Positions 54,131-62,777 of a stretch of 64,000 nt of DNA are shown piece by piece. The position numbers and the translations under genes were made by a program. The notes beneath the pieces were generated by a model. It worked only from the letters and a program-made list of their open reading frames with translations, searched no databases and had not been told where the DNA came from. Within the stretch, counting starts at the first letter, position 1. Every line of letters begins with the position of its first letter. Source of the stretch: Vicinamibacterales bacterium (GTDB taxonomy: Bacteria > Acidobacteriota > Vicinamibacteria > Vicinamibacterales > JAKQTR01); NCBI GenBank assembly GCA_025456345.1, contig JALOKU010000001.1, positions 62,001 through 126,000 of the forward strand, given 5' to 3'.

Positions 54131-55624
54131 CTACGTGCCGGCGTGTGCGACCTCCGGGAACAGCTTCACGAGGTCCTCCCTCCGCGGCGGCGGCGTCAGG
54201 AGGCTCACCACGACGAGCAGGCCGATGGAGATGACGGCCGCAGGATAGAAGCTGGGGATGCCCCACGCGTCGGTGCCGATCATGACGGAGGGCGCAAGGT
54301 AGGGCAGGAGCACTTCGAAGAACACCGTGGCCAGCGCGCCGCCCACAATCGAGGCCACGCCGCCCTGGCGCGTCGCCCGCTTCCAGGTCAGGGCCGCGAA
54401 AAGCGCCGGCGTCACCGAGACGCCATACATGGTGTAGGCGAAATAGGCGTACCGCAGCACCGAGATCTCCGACTCGAGGTAGGTCGGGATGAAGATCATC
54501 AGGAAGGCGCACAGCCCCATGACGACGATGAAGACTTTCTGGAGGCCGACCATCTTCTCGGGATCCGACGCCGGGTTGATCATCTTCTGATAGATGTCGC
54601 GGATGACGTTCGAGCTCGACGACAGCAGGTAGTTCATGCCGGTCGAGAGCACGACGGCGCACGCCGCCCCGAGCAGCAGCACGCCGACCGGCGTCGGCAC
54701 CATGTAGCGCGCGGCGTTCAGCACGAGCGACCGGCCGCTCCAGTTCAGGTGGTGCTCGACGTTGTAGGACGCCGCGTACACCGCGATGCCGATGACGATG
54801 GTCTCGACGACGATCGTGCCGACGATCCAGATGGCCGTCGCCTTCTTCGCTTCGGCCGGCGACTTGGCCGCGTAAAACTTCTGGTACATCGACTGCACGC
54901 CGAGCAGCAGGAACAGCGTGGAGAGGAAATAGCTGAGCGCCTTCAGCGCGGGATACTTGCCGAAGTCGGGCGAGAACACCGCGAAGTGCCCGGGCGGCAG
55001 GACGTCGCGCGCGTGCGACCATCCGCCCGCCGTCGAGACGACGAAGGGAAGCGCGAGCAGGCAGGCCGACACGATGATGATACCGTTGGGCAGGTCCGTG
55101 TGCGCCACGGCGACCATGCCGCCGATGGTCACGAACATGATCACGAAGATGGCCGCGATGATCTGGCCCACTTCGGGCGAGATCGCCCCGTCGGTGACGA
55201 CGTTGAGGATCTCGCCCCCGGCCCGGAACTGGTACGAGACGATGGTGGTGAACGCGATGATGAGCGCAATCGCCCCGAACAAACGGGCGAACCGGCCGTA
55301 GCGGACCTCCAGGATGTCCCCGATCGTGTACTGGCCGAACGTGCGGATCTTCGCCGCGATGAAGTAGATGATCGCAATGCCCAGGAACGCCCCGGCGGGC
55401 TGCCAGACCGCGCTCCAGCCCGCGTAGGAGGCGAACTCCGCGCCGGCGATGAACGTGCCGGACCCGATCCACGTGCAGACCAGCGTGAAGACCATCTTGG
55501 TGAGCGACAGGCTCCGCCCGGCCACCATGAAGTCGTCCTGCGACTTGATCTGCCGTGAACGGTAGATGTTGTACCCGGTCAGCACCAGCAGGTACGCCAG
55601 GATCACGTACAGGTAAACGCTCAC
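54131..55624 (-). CDS. Sodium:solute symporter (SSS family)
   Basis: 497 residues, about 13 membrane segments. Start is GTG (protein begins MSVYLYVI) with AGGAGG 5 bases upstream; upstream codons are not part of the gene. Family motifs are FMVAGRSLSLTKMVFTLVCTWIGSGTF (discontinuous TM1), GQYTIGDILEVRYGR, and VGVLLLGAACAVVLSTGMNYLLSSSSNVIRDIYQK with the sodium-site Ser. Related to proline, pantothenate and sugar transporters; the substrate cannot be told. Confidence 0.92.
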   Translation of the reverse strand: MSVYLYVILAYLLVLTGYNIYRSRQIKSQDDFMVAGRSLSLTKMVFTLVCTWIGSGTFIAGAEFASYAGWSAVWQPAGAFLGIAIIYFIAAKIRTFGQYTIGDILEVRYGRFARLFGAIALIIAFTTIVSYQFRAGGEILNVVTDGAISPEVGQIIAAIFVIMFVTIGGMVAVAHTDLPNGIIIVSACLLALPFVVSTAGGWSHARDVLPPGHFAVFSPDFGKYPALKALSYFLSTLFLLLGVQSMYQKFYAAKSPAEAKKATAIWIVGTIVVETIVIGIAVYAASYNVEHHLNWSGRSLVLNAARYMVPTPVGVLLLGAACAVVLSTGMNYLLSSSSNVIRDIYQKMINPASDPEKMVGLQKVFIVVMGLCAFLMIFIPTYLESEISVLRYAYFAYTMYGVSVTPALFAALTWKRATRQGGVASIVGGALATVFFEVLLPYLAPSVMIGTDAWGIPSFYPAAVISIGLLVVVSLLTPPPRREDLVKLFPEVAHAGT

Positions 55625-55687
55625 GGAACCTCCTACGCGGTTCGATGGTGAAAACCGGTGCAGGATAGCACAGGTGGCGGCGGCTTC

Positions 55688-55722
55688 AGGGGAGAGGCGA
55701 GAGGGAACAGGGGAGAGGGGAG
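55688..55722 (+). repeat. AGGGGAG heptamers, opposite orientation to nearby genes
   Basis: Five contiguous 7-base units: AGGGGAG, AGGCGAG, AGGGAAC, AGGGGAG, AGGGGAG. G-rich on the plus strand, while both flanking genes are on the minus strand, and it is not at a stop codon. Same family as 19069-19110. Confidence 0.7.
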
Positions 55723-55806
55723 CGACAAGTCCACCCTCGCGCGGCGCCACGATCGGCGCCGCGCCGGCGGAGGCCGTCACTGCGGAAATGCCGGGCGAAC
55801 CGGACG

Positions 55807-56082
55807 CTACTTCGTGCCGGGCGGCACGAAGTCGGCCGGCGGCGCGGCGCCCTGGCCGAAGAAGAACTCGGTCATCTGCTTCGCCATCAGCTCCTGCGCC
55901 TCCTTCTGGAACGGGAGCAGGCGGTACTCGTTGAGGATCATCTTCATCCGCTCTTCCCAGAGCTTCCACGCCTCGGCGGAGACGCTGTCGTACACGCGCT
56001 GGCCGAGTTCCCCAGGCCAGGGCGGCGAATCGAGACCGGGCAGTTCCTTGCCGAACTTCACGCAGTGGACCATGCGGCTCAT
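55807..56082 (-). CDS. yggX: YggX-type Fe(II)-trafficking/oxidative-damage protein
   Basis: 91 residues. MVHCVKFGKELPGLD with Cys7, WPGELGQRVYDSVSAEAWKLW and LNEYRLL are diagnostic. Small protein linked to protection or repair of labile FeS clusters from oxidants. The C-terminal 15 residues are extended relative to E. coli YggX. It lies between the symporter and the molybdopterin enzyme, 28 bases after the latter's stop, all on the minus strand. Confidence 0.93.
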   Translation of the reverse strand: MSRMVHCVKFGKELPGLDSPPWPGELGQRVYDSVSAEAWKLWEERMKMILNEYRLLPFQKEAQELMAKQMTEFFFGQGAAPPADFVPPGTK

Positions 56083-56110
56083 ATCAGGTCTCCAGGATGA
56101 GGAGTCAGAC

Positions 56111-58189
56111 TCAGTGCACGCGTACCGCGGCCGGCGCTCCTTCAGGCTCCGCCGCACGCGCCGCCTCGCTCTCGGCTGCGGCGGCCACCCGCTCGACCTG
56201 CACGCGCGCATCGTTGAAGCACGCGCCCGCGCCGATATCGGACAGCGTGTCGGGCGCGAGGGCGTTGGCGGTCGATCCGTTCAGCGTGTGGCGGCCCCAC
56301 AGCCCCTTGGGCAGCGACACGGTTCCGGGCCTGACGACGGGCGAGACGGCGGCGTGGCAGGTCACCGTTCCGAGGTCGTTGAAGACGCGTACGGTGTCGC
56401 CTTCCCCAATCTTCCGCGTGTGGGCGTCGTCAGGGTGGATCGTGAGCGCGGCGGTCTTGCGCACCAGTTCGTACAGCGACGACGAGATCGCCTTCTCGTT
56501 CGATGGCGAAATCAGCGCCAGCGGATGCCGGTCCGTTGCCGGGTCCGGCTGGTAGGTGAACAGGCCGAGCGGGGCCTGGCGATCGAGGTCGTCCGGAAAC
56601 AGATGGATCTTGCCGTCCGGGGTGCGCGGGAACACGTCGACGAACTGGATCGGGGCATCGCCGAACGGCGGCGCCGCCGGCGCGTCGGCGCGGAGGGCGT
56701 CACCCACCCCATCGGGCAGCCCGTCGATGACGCGGAGCATCATCTCGAGTTCGTCCTTCGGATCGTCCGGCTGACCCAGCCCGAGCCGTTCCTCGAGCTC
56801 CGCGAACACGTCGACGTTGGGCCGGGCCTCGCCGACGGCATCGATGACGGGCCTGACCATCTGGAGGCTGATCGGCCCGTACGCCCGCGCGAAATCGTAC
56901 TGCTCGAGAAAGGTGGTGGCCGGCAGCACGACGTCGGCATAGCGCGCCGTGTCGGTCATCACCTGATCGAAGACGATGGTCGTCACATCGTCGCGTTCGA
57001 GGCCCTTCCGCACGAGGTTCTGGTGCGGGGCCGTCGCGAGGGGGTTGCAGTTGTAGACGAAGAGCACCTTCACGGGCGGGTCGGCCTGTCCGGTCAGCAT
57101 CCGGCCGAGGTGGTTCATGTTGACCACGCGCGTGGGCGGCTCCTCGGCGCCGATCCAGGACTTGGTGATGCCCCAGGAGCCGGAGTTGCTCAGCGTGTAT
57201 CCGCCGCCGCGCACGCCGAACTTTCCGGCGACGGCGGGCAGCGCGAGGATGGCCGCCGCCGCGTTGCCGCCGTTGCGGTTGCGTTCGAGCCCCCAGCCGC
57301 AGCGAATCACCGCCGGCGACGCCGCCGCGTACATGCCCGCCAGGGCGGCGATGGCGCCCGGCTCGAGGCCGGCCACCGACGCGGCGCGCTCGAACGTCCA
57401 TTCCCGCGCGCGCGCCCTCAACCGCTCCGCACCCGTGGCATGCGCCGCGAGGAAGCCCTCGTCGGCGAGCCCGTGTTCGAAGAGGTGGCGATGCAACGCC
57501 AGCGCGACGGCGACGTCGGTGCCGGGGCGCAGCGCCAGATGAAGATCGGCGAGCCGGGCCAGCGGTGTCGCCCGCGGGTCCACCACCACCAGCGTCGCGC
57601 CGGCCCGCTGGGCTTCGCGGACAAACGGCACGAGGTGTATGCCGGACGCCGACGGATTCGCGCCCCAGATCACGATGAGCTTCGCGTGCGCGTAGTCGGC
57701 GTAGGTCACCGACGGCATCTTGCCGTAGATCGCCTGGTTCGCCGCGCCCGTGGTGGACGCGCACAGCGTGCGGGCCAGCCTTGACGCGCCGAAGCGTCTG
57801 AACAGCCTCGCGTCGGTCGTGTCCTGCGTCAGCAGGCCGTTCGAGCCGCCGTAGCAGTAGGGCAGCACCGACTCCGGGCCCCAGCCGTCGCGGGCCTCGC
57901 GCATCGCGTCGGCCACGCGGGCCAGCGCTTCCTCCCAGCTCACCCAACGAAACTCGCCGGAGCCCGGAGGGCCGAGGCGGAACCCGGGACGCAGCAGGCG
58001 ATCGGGCCCGTACATCCGCTCGCCGAAGCGCCGGACCTTCCCGCAGATGTATCCGCCGGTGACCGGGTTGGCGTGCCCGCCGTCGAGGGCGACCACGCGG
58101 CTGTCGGCGAGAGACACCAACAGGCTGCAGGAATCGGGGCAGTCCAGGGGGCACGCCGTGGCGACCTGATGTCCCGCGGGCCTGGTCAT
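56111..58189 (-). CDS. Molybdopterin (bis-MGD) oxidoreductase with one FeS cluster
   Basis: 692 residues. N-terminal 4Fe-4S site Cys13, Cys17, Cys21, Cys49 (CPLDCPDSC...CGK). VIWGANPSASG, TDVAVALALHRHLF and PATTFLEQYDFA are MGD-binding segments of the COG0243 family. Cys143 in TLCASTTGAANQ lies near the position where a Mo ligand is expected, though that is uncertain. No TAT signal, so cytoplasmic. No electron-transfer or membrane subunit is adjacent. Its ATG overlaps the HlyD-type gene's stop by 4 bases. Substrate unknown. Confidence 0.88.
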   Translation of the reverse strand: MTRPAGHQVATACPLDCPDSCSLLVSLADSRVVALDGGHANPVTGGYICGKVRRFGERMYGPDRLLRPGFRLGPPGSGEFRWVSWEEALARVADAMREARDGWGPESVLPYCYGGSNGLLTQDTTDARLFRRFGASRLARTLCASTTGAANQAIYGKMPSVTYADYAHAKLIVIWGANPSASGIHLVPFVREAQRAGATLVVVDPRATPLARLADLHLALRPGTDVAVALALHRHLFEHGLADEGFLAAHATGAERLRARAREWTFERAASVAGLEPGAIAALAGMYAAASPAVIRCGWGLERNRNGGNAAAAILALPAVAGKFGVRGGGYTLSNSGSWGITKSWIGAEEPPTRVVNMNHLGRMLTGQADPPVKVLFVYNCNPLATAPHQNLVRKGLERDDVTTIVFDQVMTDTARYADVVLPATTFLEQYDFARAYGPISLQMVRPVIDAVGEARPNVDVFAELEERLGLGQPDDPKDELEMMLRVIDGLPDGVGDALRADAPAAPPFGDAPIQFVDVFPRTPDGKIHLFPDDLDRQAPLGLFTYQPDPATDRHPLALISPSNEKAISSSLYELVRKTAALTIHPDDAHTRKIGEGDTVRVFNDLGTVTCHAAVSPVVRPGTVSLPKGLWGRHTLNGSTANALAPDTLSDIGAGACFNDARVQVERVAAAAESEAARAAEPEGAPAAVRVH

Positions 58190-59439
58190 GAGGCGGTCCT
58201 GGTGCGCACCGCCTGGCCGTCCTTCAGGTCGCGGAGCGCCTGGAACGGGCCGGTCACGACGGCCGTCCCCTCGGCGAGACCGGACACCTCGATGTCGAGG
58301 CCGCCGATGAGGCCCGTGGTGACCGGCTGGAACCGGACCGTGCGGCCGTCCGCCACGAACACCCCGGTGCGCTCGCGGCCGTCTGCGTCGGTCCGGACGA
58401 CCACCGACTGAAGCGGCACGACGAGGACGTTCTGGCGCTCGGCTGTCAGCACTTCGGCGTCGCACGTCAGGCCCGGGCGCAGCCGCCCGTCGGGTGTATC
58501 GAGCCGCACCTTGACGCGGAACTCGCGGGCCGCCGCGCCGGTGCCGGTGATCGGCAAGGCGCTCGCGCCCACCTCCACCACGCGCCCCGTGAAGGAGACG
58601 CCGGGGATGGCTTCGAGCGTGACGGTGGCGCGCTGGTCGATCTGAATCCGCAGGACGTCGGCTTCGGCGACTTTCACCTCGGCGTCGATGGCGGCGAGAT
58701 CGGAAATCGTCATCAGCGTCGTGCCGAGCTGGCCCTGGATACCCATGACGACCATCTCGCCTTCCTGGACAGGCAGCCGCGTGACGATGCCGGAGATGGG
58801 CGCGACAATGTCGGTCTTGGCCAGCACGTCGGCGACTCTGGCCGCGTCGGCCCGGGTCTCGGCGACCCGGCGTTCGGACGACTCGCGCCCCTGCTGAAGG
58901 CGCCGGATCACCGCCTCGGCGCCCTTGACCTGGGCGGCCGCCGTGTCGGCGTTGGCCGTGGCGCTGTCGAGTTCGGCAACCGGCACCAGGCCGTCCTTGC
59001 GCAGGTCGCGCGTCCGCTGGAGCCTGAGCTGCGCTTCCTGCGCGCGAGACCGGGCCGCGTCGAGATCGGCCTGGGCCGACTGCAGCACGTCGGCGGTCGC
59101 ACGGAGATCGGCTTCCGCGCCCTTGACGCGGGCGTTGGCGGCCGTGGCGCTGGCCGCCGCCTGGACGGCGTCGATGCGCGCCACGATCTGTCCGGCCTTC
59201 ACCGCCTCGCCCTCCTTCACGCGGAGTTCGACGAGCCGGCCCATGACGCTCGACCCGATGTCGGCATAGCGCTGGGCCACAATCTGCCCGGACGCGGTGA
59301 CCGACGACTTGAAGACGGCCTTGCGCGCCGCCGGCTGCGTGTCGACGGAGACACCCCCGGTGTCGCGCCGCATCAGGAAGACCGCGCCGACGATGATGAT
59401 CCCGGCCGTGGCGAGCAGCCCCACGGTTCGTCGCTTCAT
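58186..59439 (-). CDS. HlyD/MacA-type periplasmic adaptor
   Basis: 417 residues. One N-terminal membrane anchor (residues 8-23). A lipoyl-like half (QRYADIGSSVMGRLVEL, VKAGQIVARID), a long coiled-coil hairpin (about residues 75-205), second lipoyl half (APISGIVTRLPVQEGEMV), beta-barrel and membrane-proximal domains. Partners MacB-type ABC permeases, two of which are divergent from it. TAAAGT lies 7 bases before the ATG (leaderless). The coupling with a molybdoenzyme is unusual. Confidence 0.9.
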   Translation of the reverse strand: MKRRTVGLLATAGIIIVGAVFLMRRDTGGVSVDTQPAARKAVFKSSVTASGQIVAQRYADIGSSVMGRLVELRVKEGEAVKAGQIVARIDAVQAAASATAANARVKGAEADLRATADVLQSAQADLDAARSRAQEAQLRLQRTRDLRKDGLVPVAELDSATANADTAAAQVKGAEAVIRRLQQGRESSERRVAETRADAARVADVLAKTDIVAPISGIVTRLPVQEGEMVVMGIQGQLGTTLMTISDLAAIDAEVKVAEADVLRIQIDQRATVTLEAIPGVSFTGRVVEVGASALPITGTGAAAREFRVKVRLDTPDGRLRPGLTCDAEVLTAERQNVLVVPLQSVVVRTDADGRERTGVFVADGRTVRFQPVTTGLIGGLDIEVSGLAEGTAVVTGPFQALRDLKDGQAVRTRTAS

Positions 59440-59446
59440 ACGCCTC

Positions 59447-59452
59447 ACTTTA
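59447..59452 (-). promoter_or_regulatory. -10 box TAAAGT, leaderless spacing
   Basis: On the minus strand TAAAGT is followed by 7 bases (GAGGCGT) and the ATG at 59439. The GAGG lies too close to the ATG for a good Shine-Dalgarno sequence. The opposite-direction gene has TAGAGT at 59559-59564 with a short leader. Confidence 0.45.
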
Positions 59453-59587
59453 CCACGCGCACCCGTGGTTCCCTGGTTGGACGCGTGAAGTGCGGCACGA
59501 GGATCCAACCGGGCGCGGGCGGCGTCTTTTGTATGGGCGCTGGTGTGCCCTTCTTTGCTAGAGTGGGAAGTCCGAGTCTCGCACATC

Positions 59588-60832
59588 ATGATCACCTACC
59601 TGCGTCCGCTCCGGGAGGCGCTTGAACAGGGCCTGTCCTCGATCCGGGGCAACCCGCTGCGGGCCGGCCTTGGGGCCCTCGCCGTCGCCGTCGCGGTGGC
59701 GACCATCGTGGTGGTCGTGACCGCCCTGGACGGCCTCGGGCGTTACGCCCGCGCGACGGGTGCCCGCGCGTTCGGCAGCGACACCTTCCTGCTCGCGCAG
59801 ATTGCCACGGCGGGGCAGAGCACGCGCCGTGAACTCGCCGAGAAGCAGCAGCGCAACCCGGCCATGGGCAGGCCGGACCTGCGGTTCCTCGAGCGCCACG
59901 CCGGCGACGACGTGATCTATGCCGTCACGGTGCAGCGCGTGGGGGACGTCACCGCCGGCGCCAGGACGTTCGAGAACGCGGCCATCAGCGGCACGACGCC
60001 GACCCTGGCCGACCTGCGCGACATGGGCATCGGCCGCGGGCGGTTCCTGCAGCCGCACGAGGCCGCGCGCGGCGCGCAGGTGGCGGTCATCGGCGCGGAC
60101 GTCGCCGACGAGCTCTTCCCCGGGGGCGATGCGCTGGGACAGGCCATCCGTGTGGCCGGCCGCCGTTTCGAGGTGGTAGGGATCCAGCGGCGGCTCGGTT
60201 CGTCGGGCGGCACGTCGCTCGATCGCTTCGTCTGGATGCCGCTGCCCACTTTCGAACGGCTGTACGGGGCGCCGCCCACGCTGAGCATCTTCGCGCGCGC
60301 GAAAGACGGCGTCGAGATCGAGGCCGCCGAGAGCGTCGCCCGCACCGCGCTGCGGGCGAAACGGCAGATCCAGCCCGGCGTGGACGACAACTTCGACCTG
60401 CTGACGCCCGAGGCGGCCCGCGACTTCGTGCTGCGGCTCTCCGAGCGCGTCGGCGCAGCGGCCGCCCCCATCTCGGCGATGGCGCTGCTGGCGGCCATCG
60501 TCGTGATCACGAACACCACCCTCGTGTCGGTGACGCAGAAGACCCGCGAGATCGGCGTGCGGCGCGCACTTGGCGCGTCGCGCAACGACATCATGCGGGA
60601 GGTCGTGGCCGAGTCCACCCTCGTGGCGCTGGCCGGCGGCATGGCCGGGACGCTGCTGACGGCCGCCGCCGTGTCCCTGCTCGGCGCCGCCCTGCAGATC
60701 GACATCGTCGTCAACGGCTCCACCGTGGCGTGGGCGATTGGCGCTGCCGGCCTCAGCGGCCTCGTGGCGGGATACTACCCGGCGCGCCGCGCGACGAGGA
60801 TCGACGTGATCGCGGCCGTGAGGGCGGAGTAA
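59588..60832 (+). CDS. MacB/FtsX-type ABC transporter permease
   Basis: 414 residues. N-terminal membrane segment (about residues 22-44, GLGALAVAVAVATIVVVV), large periplasmic MacB core domain (residues 45-285), then three C-terminal membrane segments with TREIGVRRALGASRNDI, VAGYYPARRATRIDVIAAVRAE. No ATPase gene is present between the adaptor and permeases. It is a mechanotransmission-type transporter; the substrate is unknown. Six bases separate it from the second permease gene. Confidence 0.9.
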   Translation: MITYLRPLREALEQGLSSIRGNPLRAGLGALAVAVAVATIVVVVTALDGLGRYARATGARAFGSDTFLLAQIATAGQSTRRELAEKQQRNPAMGRPDLRFLERHAGDDVIYAVTVQRVGDVTAGARTFENAAISGTTPTLADLRDMGIGRGRFLQPHEAARGAQVAVIGADVADELFPGGDALGQAIRVAGRRFEVVGIQRRLGSSGGTSLDRFVWMPLPTFERLYGAPPTLSIFARAKDGVEIEAAESVARTALRAKRQIQPGVDDNFDLLTPEAARDFVLRLSERVGAAAAPISAMALLAAIVVITNTTLVSVTQKTREIGVRRALGASRNDIMREVVAESTLVALAGGMAGTLLTAAAVSLLGAALQIDIVVNGSTVAWAIGAAGLSGLVAGYYPARRATRIDVIAAVRAE

Positions 60833-60837
60833 CAGCC

Positions 60838-62094
60838 ATGACCTGGATCCAGGGGAGCGCCGAAGCCGCCACGCTCGCGCTGGAATCGCTCCGCAGCCAG
60901 AAACTGCGCTCCGCCCTGGCGATCGCGGGCATCGTCATCGGCATCATCACCGTCGTGCTCGTGGCCACCATCCTGGTGGGCGTGCGCAACGGCATCGCCG
61001 GCCTGTTCAGGGAACTCGGGACCGAGAACGTGTTTGCGTTTCACCGGGCCGGCGACCCGTACAGCCCGGCTTCCGACCGGGACGCCCAGCGCAAGCCGCT
61101 CGACCCGGGGCTGGCCGCCGCCATCGCCGCCGATGCCACCGCGATCCGCGACGTGGGCGCGCAGATCATCGTGCCCCCGATCGTGGACGGGCGGCCCCTG
61201 GTGGCCCGCCGCGGCACCAACGAGAGCGACACGGTGCTGGTCGAGGGGGCGACGCCGAACTTCTTCGAAATCACGGGGACGGAGTTCCGCGCGGGCAGGC
61301 CCTTCACCGAGATCGAGAACCGGGGGGCGGCCAAGGTGGCGGTCCTCGGCTCCAACATCGCGCGCGCCCTGTTCGGCGCGGCCCCCTCGCTCGGCAAGGC
61401 GTTCACGCTGGCCGGGGACACCTATTTCGTCGTCGGTGAAGCGGCGCCGAGGCGCGGAGGTTTTTTCGGCGAGAACCGGCAGGACAACGTCATCTCACTC
61501 CCGGCGGCGACGGTCACCAGGCGGTTCCCCGACGCGAAGCAGACGATTATCTACGCTCGCGCGAATCCGGGCCAGCTGGCGTCCGCGAAAACGGAGCTGG
61601 AGTTCCTGCTGCGCCGCCTGCGTGGGATTGCGCCCGGCGCGGACAACGACTTCACCTTGTCGACCGCGGAGCAGATCATCGCCCAGTTCGATCAGATCGG
61701 CGCCCAGATCGGGCTGGCCACCTTTGCGCTGGCGGCCGTGAGCCTCATCATCGGCGGCATCGGCATCGCCAACGTCATGGTCATCAGCGTGACCGAGCGC
61801 ACGCGCGAAATCGGGACGCGCCTCGCGATCGGCGCCCGGCGGCGAGACGTGCTGTCGCAGTTCCTGATCGAGGCGGCGCTGCTCTCCGGGGTCGGCGGGC
61901 TGGTCGGCGTGGCGATCTCGTGGGCGGCGGGCTTCCTGCTGAGCGTGTTCGCGCCCGCCTTCCCCTCCGTGCCGCCGATGTGGGCCGTGGTCGGGGGACT
62001 GGGCTCGGCGATCACGACCGGGATTGTCGCCGGCTACCTGCCGGCGAGGCGGGCCGCCGGCCTCGACCCGGTCGAAGCCCTCCGATACGAGTAA
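60838..62094 (+). CDS. Second MacB/FtsX-type ABC transporter permease
   Basis: 418 residues, same architecture as its neighbour: SLRSQKLRSALAIAGIVIGI segment, MacB core with FFEITGTEFRAGRPFTEIE, and C-terminal ISVTERTREIGTRLAIGARRRDVLSQFLIEA, PARRAAGLDPVEALRYE. The two permeases differ clearly, so they probably form a heterodimer. The cognate ATPase must be encoded elsewhere, which is unusual for this class. Confidence 0.92.
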   Translation: MTWIQGSAEAATLALESLRSQKLRSALAIAGIVIGIITVVLVATILVGVRNGIAGLFRELGTENVFAFHRAGDPYSPASDRDAQRKPLDPGLAAAIAADATAIRDVGAQIIVPPIVDGRPLVARRGTNESDTVLVEGATPNFFEITGTEFRAGRPFTEIENRGAAKVAVLGSNIARALFGAAPSLGKAFTLAGDTYFVVGEAAPRRGGFFGENRQDNVISLPAATVTRRFPDAKQTIIYARANPGQLASAKTELEFLLRRLRGIAPGADNDFTLSTAEQIIAQFDQIGAQIGLATFALAAVSLIIGGIGIANVMVISVTERTREIGTRLAIGARRRDVLSQFLIEAALLSGVGGLVGVAISWAAGFLLSVFAPAFPSVPPMWAVVGGLGSAITTGIVAGYLPARRAAGLDPVEALRYE

Positions 62095-62116
62095 GGCCCG
62101 ACCGGGGGCCTGGCGG

Positions 62117-62548
62117 CTACAGCTCCCGCATCCGCCCGGCCTTGCGGTCCCAGAACTCCACGCGGGCGACCTCGATCCTGATGAGCGACAGCTCCGGGTC
62201 CGACGCGCCGCCGGCGAACCACTGGTTGTAGGCAGGCGACCACATGCCGCCGGCGCGCTCGACGTCGCGCACCACCGAGGCCGTGCCCGACACCGACACG
62301 AACCGATCCTCGGGGGCCGAGACGTAGGTGACGTTCACCATCGTATTGCCGGCGACTTCCTGCGCGACCGCCGACGACGTGCGCGTGAAGAACCAGAGTG
62401 TTCCGTCGAACGCGTTCTCGGAGGCCACCATCGGCCGGCTTCGCAGCCCGCCGCCGGTGGTGATTGTCGTGAACATGGCAAACGGGATGTCTTTCACCAG
62501 ATCCCGGAACTGCTGTGCCGAGTAGCGGCCCTGACCCTGATCGTCCAT
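62117..62548 (-). CDS. PPOX-fold (general stress protein 26-like) flavin-binding protein
   Basis: 143 residues. FRDLVKDIPFAMFTTITTGGGLRSRPMVA and DGTLWFFTRTSS are the split-barrel FMN-binding pattern; WSPAYNQWFAGGASDPELSLIRIEV completes it. Family members bind FMN, F420 or haem and act in stress. Start ATG with GGAGG 6 bases upstream. Convergent with the permease gene; no terminator is obvious in the 22-base gap. Confidence 0.9.
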   Translation of the reverse strand: MDDQGQGRYSAQQFRDLVKDIPFAMFTTITTGGGLRSRPMVASENAFDGTLWFFTRTSSAVAQEVAGNTMVNVTYVSAPEDRFVSVSGTASVVRDVERAGGMWSPAYNQWFAGGASDPELSLIRIEVARVEFWDRKAGRMREL

Positions 62549-62742
62549 CCGAGTCCTCCGTCCTGATAGCTTAATCCTTCGAAGCACGAATACGGCGACG
62601 AATTTGTGCCCTCAGGACTGCATGCCCATTGAGCGCAACCGGCCGCCTCCGCTGAAAGGAGTCGTGGCCGCAATGGCGAGTCGACGCACGTGGCACCCGC
62701 GAGCGGTTCTCGGGTCACGATGTCCCCGCGGGCGCGCCACAG

Positions 62743-62748
62743 TATAAT
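62743..62748 (+). promoter_or_regulatory. Consensus -10 TATAAT upstream of the amidohydrolase
   Basis: Perfect TATAAT 29 bases before the ATG at 62778, with GGAGGTGG as ribosome-binding site, so this gene has a normal leader. No good -35 at 17 bases. The rest of the 229-base gap shows nothing recognised. Confidence 0.5.
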
Positions 62749-62777
62749 CCGCCCGGCTCCCCTCGCCGGAGGTGGCG

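Noticed and set aside
53108-55558. An 816-codon open frame antisense to the SGNH and symporter genes
   Set aside because: Arg/Asp/His-rich shadow of two well-recognised minus-strand genes with no domain of its own.
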